From NCBI RefSeq assembly GCF_000247815.1, contig NC_021683.1, positions 16,544,779-16,608,778 on the forward strand: a DNA stretch of 64,000 nt, written 5' to 3'. Below are positions 13,101-28,100 of this stretch, one piece after another. The notes beneath the pieces were generated by a model. That model had not been told where the DNA came from. It did not search any database and saw only the letters and a program-made list of their open reading frames with translations. Made by a program: the position numbers and the translations under genes. The stretch is from Ficedula albicollis. Taxonomy: Eukaryota > Chordata > Aves > Passeriformes > Muscicapidae. Each line of letters starts with the position of its first letter. Within the stretch, counting starts at the first letter, position 1.

Positions 13101-16100
13101 CTACAATTCACCTGCATGGCCAGTTTTTCAGCTGCTGAACAGAAACTGTTCATGGAGATTTTAGTTCCAACAGAGCAAGTCTCAATTTTACAATCCTGGT
13201 TCTTTCACTTTCTCTTTTCTCAGTGATAATAAACAAGCCCCTATCACTGGCTCATTTATAAGAGTATTGATTAATAAAAGTCTGATTTGATCCCCTTAAT
13301 CCAAGGTGCAAACCGTGATATCTGGAAAACTAATCATACCACTTTCCCATTATTTCCAGATTTTTCCTTCATGGAGCTTTCCCAGTATCAGGCTCTTACC
13401 TCTGAGCAAGGAGCCCAGGTGAAACTTGGCAAACAGAAATGAACTAAAGCTGGATTATAGAGAAGCTCATTAACCCCAAGGACCTCAGGTGTAAGCAGTT
13501 TCTAATCTTTTTCCTGGTTTGAACTACAGTCTTAGCAATTGAGTGTGATAAGTTTGTTCCTTCAAAGAAAAATAAATCCTCAATCTACGAGGAGAACTTT
13601 AAGTGCTTGACTGTGCAAACACAGGGGTACAGCCCTACACTGAGCCTCTCATAGAGCAACTCAAGTGTGAAATCATATTGTCCAGTCAAAATTGGCTTTG
13701 TTGTGTTTCTTCAATGTCCTGAAACTTCTGGCAAGAGAAGAAGCTTTTAATAGTGGGAAAAGGAAGAATTTGAATGTACTGGTGATATTGAGAGAAACAA
13801 ACCTACCTAGGAGATCAATTGGGAAAAAAAAAAAGAATAGGCAGACTAGGAAAAATAAAAAGAAGCATCAGAATGAGTGGTGGTATGACAGTCTTGGAAA
13901 GGGGTAATAAAGTGTGGTCTGAGATCCCACAGGAAAAAAATTCAGAGGATGCCATGAACAGAGCAAAATAACAAACACATACATGCAAGATATTTAATAT
14001 ATAGCCTATACTTCTTCACTTGTTACAAAATTGATTCCCATGCCTATTTTGAGATCATGTCTTAACATTCCAGTTTGTTGTTTGCCAGAATGCCTGTACT
14101 AGTCTTTTTTCCCTGACAGGTTTTATAAGCTACCAGTGGCACCTAATTCCTGGATGGGACAGCCAGGTCCTTGGGGCACTGACTGCCACTGCACTTTGAT
14201 AAATCTCAACAAATTCAAATTCAAGAAATATGAACAACTACTTCAGAGATGGTGTCCATTTTTCCCCAGAAGTAACCAACAGAGCAGTTGAAACCACACA
14301 AAATAAGTGCTCAGGTACTGAGATGACAAGCCCCTGAGGACAGCAGTTAACATTTTCCAAACCAGACAGAGGTTACTCCTGAAGAAGCATTTTAAAACAC
14401 TGTGGGAAATTATCACTCTTCTAGCTTCCTTCACTTTGCTTGCTGTCAAAACCTATATCTCAGTCTTACCTCTTTATAACTGTTTTTTACTTCTTCTTGC
14501 CTTATATCAGTTGATGCTGATGACAGGCTCGAGACAGATGACCCTCTGCTGAAAGTTTCTGCTGAGCGCTGAGGAGATCTAAGCGGTGACTTGCAGTTGG
14601 GAAAAAACATACAAAAATCAAACAAACAACCAACCAGAAAAGGTTAAATATCAAATTAAGGAGGTTAAGTGTAGGCAAGAAACAGTTTGTCAACTTGAAG
14701 GGGCTGTTACCTCAGAAGCACTCTGTCCTCTCTCAAACGTTAGGTAGTTTAATTCCATCAACGACAAAATCTGCATAAAAATATTAAAGAGAATCAATGT
14801 AACTCCACTTACAGAGGAATCTACTGACTGAAACACAAATTAGTTGACAACCTAATAATTAGTAACACATTATGACTGGGCAGATTAAAATAACCCATTT
14901 ACAAGTTCATGTTCTATCCCACAGAGTGTATTCCTGCTGCTGGAGTTAAAATGGGACCTTTCCTCCTCAGAGTGAAACAAACATTTTCTCTTTAAAAAAG
15001 TGAAACCCTATTAGCAGTGAACATTTACACCTCTGTGGTGTTGCATCAGAACGAATCAGGCTGGAAGATAAAGAGGAATACCTTGGAATTCAATGCACAC
15101 TGTAGGGAAGTCTCTTTCATGCGGTTCTGAATTTCTGGGTTTGCCCCATTTTGCAAGAGCACTTCTATGATCCCTTGGTAGCCCCAGCGAGCAGCAATGT
15201 GCAGAGCAGTGTCTCCCTTCTCATTGCCAATATCCAGCCTGCAGGAATGCACGTCGTAGTACACTAAAGCCTTCACACACTGGGAAGAAAAGGAAAGCTA
15301 TCAATAAATTATAGTGTTGTGTCTCAGTTCAGACAACAGGAACAATCCTAAAAGGTTTGTTTTTACTGCTGCTCATTACCCAAAGAGCAGTCTTTAGTGG
15401 TTCAGTGTCATTAAATAAAGAGTTAAATAACTACATTTGCAAAGTACTGCTATCTTTAATGTGAACTCATATTAAAAATTGCTATGAACTACCAAATAAA
15501 GTCCTTATTTAGAGCATTAAGCAATTTAGCCTTCAAATATTTTTATTTACTTTTTAAAATACGTAAGTTTAGTGCTAATTTGCATCAGTTTAATTTCATT
15601 GCAGTAGAATGCCCATTTGGTTTGTTACAAAACAATTACTTACATCCTCATGACCATAAGTGCAGGCTAAGTGAAGTGCAGTATTTCCGTTATTGTCCTG
15701 AACATCACTACTTGCCTTGTAGTGCAATAAGAGCAGCTTAAAAGAAAAACAAAAGTAGACATTTAAGTAACTAAAAAATTAATGTACAAACAATTATTGC
15801 TCTGCAGATTCCTTTAGGGTTCTGGTATGATGAAGCACTTCATGAGACACTAGCTCTGCCTCCTGTTTCAGACACCACCCTCTTGGCACTGCAGCACTGT
15901 TTGTGCCCTACCCTGAGAATCAAAAAGTCTCCTCTTACACATGCAAAATTTTAATTGAAAAAATGAATTCTCTACTGAAGCAAACACTGCAATACATTCA
16001 CAACATCATCTACCTTGCATTTCAAGAGCCTATGCAAGCCAATTAAGACACAGCTTAATTTCAACAGTGCTAATTGAAGGATATCACATACATGAAATTC

Positions 16101-19100
16101 AAGTAGACAATAAGTACTGTAGTTACACAGTCTATCCTAAACACAGGGTGAAGCATTTAACTCAGTCCAGTGACTGCAATGGTTGTTCTGTCTCAAGAGC
16201 AGATGCTCTCCAGTTGTATTATGTATTGAAAATTTGTATTAATGAAGTGGATGAATTATCAGGTATACAGCGCTGCCAGTTGGTTATTACCAATGGCTGA
16301 AAACCTTGCACTAGAAGAAAAAATAAAATATCTTGCAAATGACAAGGATGAAAGATCCTCCATTCTGACAGCTTACACAGTTCTGGTAAAAGCTCCCCAG
16401 AAGATCTAATTGACAGTAACAGTAGAAGAGCCCAGTAGGAGTCATGTATGTATTATTTAGGCTAGGTGCTGTGCTTACTGTAACATTTTGATATCCCTTC
16501 TGACAGGCGAGGTGAAGGGGAGTTGAACCGTGGTAATCGGTAGCATTGACAATGGCTCCTTTGGCTACCAGCAAATCCACTAAGGAAGTTTGACCTTGGA
16601 AAATAAGCATTCAAAGAAAGGAATAAACTTTGCACAAGACCACTGCCACTTTTCAAATTCAAACAGTGACTATAAACCAAGATACCCTGCATTTCTGCAT
16701 ACTATATACTGCATATTCACTGCCTTGGTATTTGGTTTTTTTTGAGGCAGATTATTCAAGGTCAAAGCCCTGTAAAAGAACCTTCAGCTAAAAGCAAAGT
16801 ATATTTGTATCCTACAAGTAACAAAAGAAAATATTTGGATTCAGTAAAATAACAAGAAATGAAATTATAAATAAGAAACTACCCACTAAGAAAATAATAC
16901 AGCTTCTAATCAAAGGAAGATCAATTACATAATGAACATTACAATACAAGTATTACAGATCTACAATGCATAGCCAGCTGCAGGAAAGTGAAAAGTCCTT
17001 TCTCAATCTGCCTTTAAAACAAGACTGGTTTATGAGGACACGTTTAATTTTTTCAAAGCTGAAGAAGGCACCACTATGGTACTCACTATGACAAAAGTAA
17101 ACAGTCAGCAAACAAAGAACAACTCAGCCATAAGAAACTGAGCTTAAAAGAATTTACAACTTCAGTCTGTGCTCAGATAGAAACAGCAAAGTTTCAACAG
17201 CAAAGAAGCAAAAAAACAACTTAATGCAGAATTCCAACCTTATTACAAGGGTAGAAAACAGGCTGGCATAAAGATACAAAAGCAAAAGGAATAGGAAGCA
17301 CTAGTGAAGAACAGCAAGCCCACTCACCACAAATAGCAGCTATGTGAAGCGGAGTATATCCCCGGTCATCTCGGGAAAAGGGGGTGATAATGGAAGGGTC
17401 ATTCAGTTTCCTTGAAAACACAATGGTTTGAAGTAGCTTAATTACCCAGCTGGTGGTAGGAAGGAGGAGAGAAAGGGAAAAGCTGCCAAGGATGACAAAA
17501 ATCTGATTTTTGAACTTTTTATCCTTTTACATTGACAAATTATTCCATACAGACCTTTACATTTTGTTAAGAGAAGTGGGTTAATTCCAGATCTGTAAGT
17601 TTGATTCAAGAGAAGAAACACCATGTCTACCAAAGGAGACACAGGCTCCCTCACAGAATGGGTGGGTTCCAAAGGATTCTGTATGCTCCCAGTATTTCTT
17701 CTGTTTTTTCAAACCACATACACATACCCTCTCTAGTGCATCCCAAAGTGCTGCCAAATTCCTCTATAACCAAAAGCAGCAGACTTTCTGAAGCAAATGT
17801 TAGATAAAGGCTTCTACACAGCTTTCTATGCATCTGTGGGGTGAAGAGTGCTCACCCAGAAACCAGCTTCTCGCATTTGTCACAGTAACACAGCGGGTGA
17901 CACATTTTCTGTACAGTGTCCTTATCACTGTCACCTTGACTTAGCAGCCGCTCCACTTCCTCCTGATCACCTGAAGCAATATGCTACAAAAAAACAAGAG
18001 TAGAGAGAATCAGAAACCAATATAAAAGGCCTCCTTTTAAGAAAAAAAAGCCAAGAGTAATTTACTGAAGCACAAAAGGAAAGGAACCGATTACGAAAGA
18101 TGTATTCAAGCATTAGAAAGCAGAAATGAACAAATGTCACAGCACAAAGCCCCCTAATGGGCATTTAGTATTAAAAAGAAACTGTTCTTGGCTTACTTCA
18201 CTTTCTATAAAAAAATTAAAACAATTCCTATTGTCCTTTTTAGACTCAATCATGAAATTGAGCTCCCTCTGTGCAAAAACACGTCTATAAAATTACTAAG
18301 TCTCCAGCCATAAGCTGTGAACACATATAATTAGAAGCTCTGCTTTGTGTCCTTGTATAGGCAAAATTCTTTTAGAATGACAGTATGAGATTATCAGATA
18401 ATATGAAGTAGCTGTCAGGTGACTACATTTAAATTATTTCAGAAAACTCTTCCAATTTCAAGCACTAAAAGCTGTGAGACACAAGCAGTATCACATCTGT
18501 GCATTAAATGGGCCACACAATACCAACAGCAATAGCATTTCATCCTCATCTGCTTCTACATTTCACATAACATGTGCTGAAATCTGTGAGATTATATTAT
18601 GTTACTAAGGCTTTGGCACAGAAATGTACTTGATTCAAAAGACACTTTTAGCATCTACTAAAACACATTTCACTAATGTAATTAAACCTTCGTTACATTC
18701 CAGAAAATTGCAGAAAGGGAGGGATATAAACATGAAATATGCAAATACATACGTATTCTGCCATAAAAATTATTAACCTTAAACAAGCAGTCTATTGGTG
18801 CAGCAGACATCTGGGACAACAAGTTCATCCTTTGTCTTAAGAGCAGCTTGTCACACAGACTCTCAGATTCCTGAAAATAATTAATAGATAGATTGATTAT
18901 CTATACAGTCATTTAAAGGCAAAAGTACAGAACCTTAACACTGGAATTAACTTTTAAAAACATTAAATGCTTATTTACTATGCATGAATTATCAGAAACA
19001 TGTGAACTCCTAATCAGTTTCACTCTTAAGATTTTGAGACATAAAAGATTGGGCACCTATAGAAATAAGAAGTAAATATTCATCAGAATATTCCTTTACT

Positions 19101-22100
19101 GAAATTCACTGTGAATTAACATTAATGAAATTATGGCTGTACCATCTAAAAAAGAACACAGCAAAACTAAAAAAAAACTTATTAAAGACAGCATGAACTG
19201 TAAGGGTTACAACACAGCTTCCTCAAGAGGAGAAATTAAGACACATTCACATAAAATATGCCTGATGGCTACTACAAAAAGTGATCCAGATACAACTCTG
19301 ACTCAAAGAATTCTGAACTTTCTGCTGCTGGCTGAAAAATAAAAGATTGCACCAGGCAAAGAATCGTTCAGCAGCAGATCCATCTGTGTAGTACTTCTCA
19401 CTTGGCTTGAGCTAAGCAGATACAGCTTAGCATCATACCCTTGCATCAGTACTTATTCTCTGGGACAGCTAAAGATACACTTTAGGATGCATTAAAGGAT
19501 ATAAATGCCTCCAAAACCAGGTGAAAATTGTGGAGCTAGATTTTGAGATGGCAGCACTGACCCTCCCATGAAATAAAACAACCCAAGGAAAACACTTTCT
19601 AAGAATGCAGATGGAAACTTTGGCATGTGGGTGGTTCTGATCCACAGCTGCTTGTGGTTTGCAGTGGTGCTGCTGCAGGATAATGGCTCTCTAGAAATGG
19701 AAAGACTTTAGCCTTCATAAAACAGAAAACCATTGCTTTTAAGACACACACCCATGTATGAGGCAAACTTTGGTGCTTTAGGATCTGGGCTATGGCTTTT
19801 GCAATTAAAGTCTATCAAGACCAGATGTAAATGAGTAAAACCAATCTGACCCCACTCTTACATTAGTAAGTCAGCATGAAATTTGAGCCTCAAACTGCAA
19901 ATAAACAAGACCAATTGAGTTCACACTTTCTAGAAATCAGACTATTCATCTTTCAAAACCAACACAGATGCCTCTCATAAAGCTGTCCAAAAATACCCTT
20001 AAAAGCTCAGCAAATAACATCATTAAAAATGTGTTTGTGAGGTCTGGAGATGAAAGTGTCTCTCTGTACCTCACAGGAAGTTTTCTGTATTTAGATACAT
20101 GAAGGTGGTAAAAATTCACCAATCTCTTCAAATCTCAGTACTTTAGCTAAGGATACCCAAGCATATCTTCTCAGAAATTACAAGGCATATAATATTAGGC
20201 TCCTGGGATAGATTCTTCACTATGAATAGGAATAACTGCCCTACAAAACATCTGATCAAAAATCAAACTGCTGGTACAAGTTCCTAATGACTAATCAGAA
20301 TTCCTAGTGTGGATGCTCACAGACAGCTTTACACTTTCACTGTGGAGAATCTAAGTAACCATTAGCAAGAGCTACTGCAGTTTTAGTACTGCTCCTTCCA
20401 CAGTGAGTGTCTAAAAGAAGTGTGCCCCAAATGGAATCATTATTTTAAGAGCCACATGAGACAGCAACCCTAATGTAGCTGTATTATATATTTATTATAT
20501 AAATCAGAATAAAAGCCCAGGTAAAACCATATCCTCAATAGTGAAATATGAAATGACAGGAGAATCAGATATTCACTCTAGGATTAAGGAAGTTTGGGCT
20601 TTCAAAGTCAGAACTCACTGGTACCAGCTTTACTTACAGCCCAACAGTTTATATTCCTTTTTAAAAGAGATTGCTTTGAGTGGGACTTTCAGGTATTTTA
20701 AGTGTTGTCTAGAAAATACACACCCAAACATTAATGACCTTTTTTTATCTAATAGTACAATGTACAGGAAAAGGAAGTATTTGTACCTATGAGAGAGTAC
20801 TTGTGTAATGATCTATCCCAAGTCATTCTCACAACTTAGAACTGATGACTTCAAAGAAATGCAGGTGGCAGAAGCCAGGGGAAGAACTCTTGAACACAAA
20901 CTAAGGCTAATAAAGTGTTTGATGGGAGGGGGATCATCTCCCCATGTCAAGCTCTTCCTATACAGGAGACAAAATGCTGCCTATTCCCTCATGGCTGGCT
21001 CTGACTTCCTACTTTTTTTATACCCCACTTGAACCCTCTGAACTACAGAGCCTTACTACACATTAGCTGTGCATAGAAATGAGCTAGTATCCAATACTTA
21101 TTAACAAGAACTCTAATTGAATAATGTTGACAATTCAGAAAAGAAAACTGACTCTCATGCTTTACAGGCTCCTCTCTTCCTCCCAAACAGTGTCTCACAA
21201 AGACTTGCATGACCTTGGGTGAAGGGATTTGGCAAAAATGTCCTGAGTGCAATTCACTTACTGACACGAGGGTGAGAACGTGCCCATTATCCCACAGGGT
21301 ACATTAGTCCCCTGCTGAGTTTCTTTCTGGAGTCAGCTTCATTAGGGATTGGACAGCAGCATTACTCAGCTGCCAGCAGCTCCATCTGAAGCCAGCTATA
21401 AAATTAAGCATAACCACATAAGGGGCTGTAATGAAGCCCCAGGGCACAGCAATGCTCCTGCTCACTTCAATCCCACACCCCCTTCCAGCACAATCTGGAA
21501 AAGGAAATCATAGGGCAGCAAGCTGACAGCTGCTGCTGCCTCAAAGTTCATCTCCTCTACCAGAGATTAAAGGAAGAGTCTCAACTGGTAAACTTTATGC
21601 AGAGCAATGCTCCTCCACCTCCTCACAATTATTTTTCTATTTCTGCCTCAATCTCTCTTTTCATGGTATGCCACCTTCTCCTACCCTGGAGAAAAGGGTG
21701 GTCTGGCTCTTTCCTTTCCAGATGTCTTAAGGGCAAATTGTCCCTCACTTCATCCTCAGGGTTCTGCTGCCTTCCATCCACGCTGACTCCAAGGAAAGAG
21801 TACTTGGTGCTGTATATTCACTCTAAAGTGATAAAGTTCTCTAGGTCTGGAGCTGATCCAGCTGAAGTATGGGCAAAAACACTTATGGCTTGCACTTCTC
21901 ATGGTGCAGATACTGAAGTCTTCATCTAGATTCTCAAATACGTAGTTTATCTTTCAAGACAGGTGCTTCCCAAAGACATACAGTACCTTAATGGAAGTGG
22001 CACTTAAATTACAACACCTGATTGCAATCCCAGTATAAAAGCTGCTATCCTTAGCTACACCAAAAGGGATAGGATCAGGCATTTAACAGAAAACAGTCTT

Positions 22101-25100
22101 TATTTTAGACATTTAAAGGCAGTATATTCTATCTTAGCTTGCTGGCATTGTTGTGAAAGACAATTCTACTTGGGCTGCAGTTTTCTTTCAGAGCACCAGC
22201 TTTGCTCTTTGTATATTGATTGTGAATGACAGCCAAGCGACTGCAGGAAGCAAAATCATATAGCAGGTGCTTTCTTTTAAACTAACATTTTTATTTTTTG
22301 TAATATAAGTCAATTACAGACAAGAAATACCACTCTCTTTACACAATATTAAAGTGTTGGGGTTTCTTTTTTTTTTTTTGGGTGTACAAAAATTTGCACA
22401 AGTTCATGGAAAAATCCCAGAAAACAACAAAACCAAAAACAGCAAGAGGCCAAAGTGTTACATTAAGTGCTTCTGAAGGTGCCCCAGGTTGTCCCATCCC
22501 AAGCCCTGCACACTGAGCCATTATTCTGGCCCCTGCAGTTAGATTCCAGTGCCTTGCAGTGGGGCAGACAGAGACACATTGAATTCACTCTGGTTCCAAG
22601 TTCACTCCTTTTGATTTCCACATCAGCTCAGGAAAACCTAGTTTTATAACAGTAGAAAATTTTAGAGGAGTGGTAAGACTGGATTTCTTAACTAAATAAT
22701 CTACAAAGTTCACAAATTTTAGAAGTTTTTAAAGTCATATCAGCATCACCCTTGGCTGGCCTGCAGGGATGTGACCAGATTGACAGCAGGTCTAGTTGCC
22801 TAGTAGGAAATCTCATGCATCCACAAATTTCCTGCCCCTGCCAGGTTAGAGATCCCAAGAGCCAAATTTGACCTTCAAACAGCACCTGATCACAGCCCTG
22901 CAATCCCCCTAAAGCCATCAACTCAGCGCAGCATTGCAAACACATGGAATTCTTCCCATCTGAAGTTTTACTGAATAATTCTAAATTACACTGCTATCTC
23001 CATTCTGCTAGCACAGCTAAGCTTTTTGAAATTACACAACAATTTAAGCTGTGCCTGCTCCCAAGTACTGCACTGTTTTCACAATCATGGTAGAGTACAA
23101 ACAGGAGATAAACATACTGGAGATTCATCTGTCTCATCTGTAGAAAAAAAGTGCTGTCATTTCTCCTCTACCCATATGAAGAGGCAGACTTAATATTTAA
23201 GTACTTCCTCAAGAAGTATATAATGAGCAAATATTGGTACATAGGACTTCATTATAATCATTTAGGTATTTAGCATAAATTTAAATGTAAATTTAGTATT
23301 TGCTTCAGGTAGTCCTCTTTTTTAAGCAAAAAAGGAAATTCTTATGTTAGTTATTTGTATCCTCTGGCTGGATTTACACCCACAATGGTACACAGAACTA
23401 CAAGTTATCAAACAGGCATTTGACAGACTTTAAGAGCAGCTTACTGTTGATCTGTCAGAGAGGTTGCCTTGCCGTATGTATTCTATTGCAGCCTCAATCG
23501 AGGTTAGGCAGTATCCCAACTCATCCTTCACTGAACTGCAAAGCCTGAAGTTCTTTATGTAACTCAAGTTGGCCATCCTGAAAAAAAAAAAAAGTTAAAG
23601 CTGCAAACCACTAAAATTAAGACACTAGCATGGCATATTGCAGCTCCTCTTAGGCAATCCAGGGAGACATCAGTGTGAGTTGGGAAAAAGCTTCTAAAAA
23701 GCTTGTTAGGCCAGAAATATGGCTATTCTGAGCTTGTAGAGTGATCAGAATTCTCGTTCTCTTAAATATCCAATGAAAAGTTATTAACTGGATAGAAGGA
23801 ATATGAAGGATGAGATAAGGATAATAGTGGGAGATTAAAATCTTTCAAGCAAGTGAAGCAATGTTTCAAGCACCATAAGCACCACAGTGCTACAAGTTAA
23901 AGGCCAAATGCTGATCTCAGAGATCCAGGAAATAACAGCACTGAGAATCAGGTACAGCTGGAAGGTTCAGACAGACTTTTACTGAAAATGAAGAGACACA
24001 ATGGCACAAGCTAGCAGGAAGTAATTAAACATTGACATCTAGTTGCTCTGTAAGAAATGCATCAAATTTTGAAATGCATAAAAGATGTCACAGCTCCCAA
24101 CAGAGATGAGAGAGAACCACTCTGTATTGGCACACAGGTTTGGTCAAGAGATGGCCTCCCACTACAACTTTTTTCTAGGCTGAGAATCAAAACAAAGGCA
24201 CACTCCTGATAGCTGCTTAATTTAGTTACACATATAACACATCTTTGCTATTTGTCCTATAAAAATTTTTCTGCATTTCAACAGGATCTCTTACACTTTC
24301 AGTAAGTTATTACTGTATGTTCAGAAACATTTGTCCCTACAGCAGCAGCACACAAGATGGTAGGAAGGAGTTCTATACAGCTGAAACAGTTACATACCAG
24401 TTTGGAATTTCTGTTTTCACAAGCAAATACAGCAAAACAGAGAGAAGATCATCTGCACACATAGTTTCCATGTTAACTAAAAAAAAAATTCACATTTGGT
24501 ATTAGTCACGTCATTGTTCAAATCAAGAGCAATAACCCTAAAGTTCTGCCTCTTAAGACTAGGGCCAGCTCTACTAATGGAGAATGCATAGAGAGCCCAG
24601 GGCAGGCCTCCAAATGTTCTCCATCTCTCACTAAAATATTCTGCCAGGAGCCAACACACAGATGCAATTTGTGCAGTACACACTGCAATATTTGACTAGC
24701 ATCCCTCCTTTCCCACACAGCAAGAGTGAGAGCATTAGCTCAAGACTTCTGGAATTTTTTAGGGCAAAGACTATGCTCAAAGTTGATACATTTTTCCATA
24801 ACCCAGCAGTCTTCCTAGAGAAGAGATGAAGTAAGCAAAGCATAAATTCACTGTGCTACTCTATTTGCTTTGTAGAAGTGTCTTCTGTTTTCAAGCTAGA
24901 TAAAGTAAATGCCAGGTTAAGAGGACTGTGCTTTCATATCACAGAATCACTTCTGTAGTCCACAGCAGCACATTGGTTTGGCCCCATCCAACAGTGCATT
25001 TTGCAAAAGATGCTCCTCAAGAGTATAAATTTCAAGATGTCAAGGGGAGCATGGACAAATACACAAGAATGATCTAGCAGCAATCTCCAGTGTTTGAAAT

Positions 25101-28100
25101 GGATCACCCTCCATGTCCTGGCAGATGTGAGTTACATGTCCAAGCTAAAGCATAAGCAAGCCAACCCAGTACCCCACCTCAGCCCACAGGAACCAGTGCT
25201 GACACATCTACCTCACCTCTCTTCCCTTTTGCTCTGTTCAGAGCCCTTAGAGACTCCAGCTCAATTGTTCCCCAAGTGCTATCCAAGCAGTGGTTTATAT
25301 ACTGAAGTGCTCTGTGTGCGCTGTTTAAATTAAAAATTATGAATTGACTAATTACTGACCTCTTTGGCTTGGAGACTGCATAATAATTTGTACAACTTTA
25401 CGCAGACAAAGTAGCTTCTGTTGAGGGGAAGTGCATTTGTTCAACTGACCCAGTTCTCGCTTTGCACGTGGTATATTAAAACTACAAAATAATTAAAAAG
25501 GAATGATTAGCATACAGAACTCCTCTGCAAGATGTCCAACACCCAAGTTTTAACTTATTCAGAGCTGAAGTGAAGAATGGTTCCAAAATAATCTCACTTC
25601 TACTCCAAGTGCACTGCATTTCTGTATCCCATAGATGGCTTAAAAACATACAAGTAAAGGAGACAAGGATCAATACCAAGATTGTCCTCATATGACACTT
25701 GCAAAGCTTGGACTTTACATCTCAAATGAAAGGAAAAAACCAACTTGCTAGTGTCTGAGAGAAGACAGGTTTTGGCTGGCATGGTCCTGTTTAAGACAGG
25801 ATCTCAGTGACTCTTAAAGAATCCTCAGTCATGTCTCTCACCTGAACTCAGGCTTCACTCCAATGTCTTTTTGCTGCAGGTCTTGAAGGCTCCTCGTGAT
25901 TTTATTAAAATCAGCATCCTAATCAACAGAAAGGTAACATGTTTTCTAAATGCCTTAGATAAACATCACTAGTATGTAACAATCAAAGAAACTTACCTCA
26001 CTTGCCTCAATTGTCCCCACATATTTGAAGACTAGATCATAAATAGCATGATGGATATACATCTGTAAAAGGAAAAACCACCAGCATTTTAGGCATGAAA
26101 GGGAGAATTCAAAACAGCTTGCTAATTATTTTTCTTTATTTCAGATGCTTACTTCAACTGCTTGTTTGATCAGATTCATCTGCTCTTCTTGCTTTGCAAG
26201 CATCTTCTAGAAAAGCAAAGCCATAAACAGCAAGAGAAAGTCAGATAATTTATTGCTTAAGTAACACTGTACTATGTATTTAGGGGAGTAAATCTTTACC
26301 AAGTGCGAATCTCTCAAAAGATGCTGCAGACATTTGGTATAAAGTGCATTGACAGAATCCTAGGAGAGAGAAAAGATAAAAACCATCAGATTCATGTTAA
26401 TGGGACTTGAAGGAGCAATATCCAAATAAGTGATTCTTCCCTGTCTCAAAAGTGTACAGTATGATAAGAGTTTTAGCAATAATAATTACACTTACTAAGC
26501 AGTTCAGATAGCGCAATTCTTAAATGTGAGTTACCACTTCTCCCTCCTCCCCTTTCACAATTCTAGGCTACTCTGACACAGAAAAGCTCAATAAGGCAAA
26601 GAAAACAGCAGCAGTGAAGCAAATTATATTTAGCAAATGAGCCATCAGGAAGGAAGATACTGACTATGTAGTGACGGAGGCTTTTCCTTTCATGTTCTTT
26701 AAATGTTCTATAGAATGATCCTAGGTATTTATCAAATCTCTCACAGTGCCTTCCCAAGAACTCTCTAACATCTTCAATGTTTTTAAGAGAATAGGAGTTT
26801 GATGAAGCTGTAGATTCACCTAAAATAAAAGCCAAGAATTAACATATAGGCTTAATATGTATACATGGTAAAATACATTTTGTCCTTACATACACAGCCA
26901 GCTTGTGTGCACTGAAACATGAACTCAGCTCACTCCACCTTTAAACTAGAGGTATTGCCATTAATTAAAAGAACTTAATGTGTCACATTTGAGCAGGCTC
27001 CTCTGCTTTTTATGTCAAGGATTTATTTGGAAAAGCTAAAATAGATTTAATTTGTTTTTTATACTGGGATAATTTATCACCACATGCTCTCAGCTTATGA
27101 GTTGTGTAAGTCAAGCTTGAAAGTAGAAGAAAAGCACATTAGTGTTGACAGAGTGCCCATGCAGGAAGTCAGGGTGCTTTAAGTGAGCTGCAAAAATCCC
27201 ATCTTTGACTTTTACATAAGCTATTCTTTATTTAGACATGCTTTCTCTGAATGGGATAGCAAAGTTACATGAAGCAACATTAAAGCAAATCCACTTTTCT
27301 TCTGAATAAGACAACTGAACCCCTGACTTAGAATTCATGCTGTTTTACCAAAAATTTTTCCTAGGCAAATCTTTCATCTGCAGTCAAAGGCAGCCAGCTA
27401 ATAAGAGGCTTAAAACATTCTTTTCAAATTACTTTTGAAATTAGAAACTCCTTCACTTCTGAAAGACTCTGATATGACTATATTAAGTAATGGCTACAAA
27501 GAACATCACAAGAATAATTTTTGAGATATACATTAACACTTATAGAATTTAAGGCTATATGAAAGGCAGCTGGGCTGTTTGCTTTTTTTTTCAGAAAGCC
27601 TTCCATACTTCCCTCACACTACTACTTTTACACTACCCTAGTACTACTTCTCTTTGTATTCAATTGCTTCAAATAGTCTTATTTATTTAGGAAGACTAAT
27701 GTTTATATTTCAAAAAAAGCTGAAGCTTCTAAGCTTCTTAAGGAGCTTCTGTTCTTAATTAGTAAACACAGATTGTTATACAAGTACACAAGGACATGCT
27801 GTTAACATTCACAGTACTGACAGTAATCTTGAAAAGAGTGTTACAGCCTTAAGGACCACTTTCAGTGCAGGACAACAATTGAGACATTCAACTTCATAAG
27901 TTGGGCCACCACCAGGAGGCTGCTACCTAACTCTGCCACATAACCTCAATTCCCCTACAAAGTGATCATGAAAGAATTTACCTCTCCAGTTTTTTGTGCA
28001 TTCACCTTGCATCTCAAGACTCACATGCTCATGTTTAGGATTAAATCCCTTTTTTAAGCAGTTAGCACTAAACTGAGCACAGCTAAGAAAAGTCATGCTG

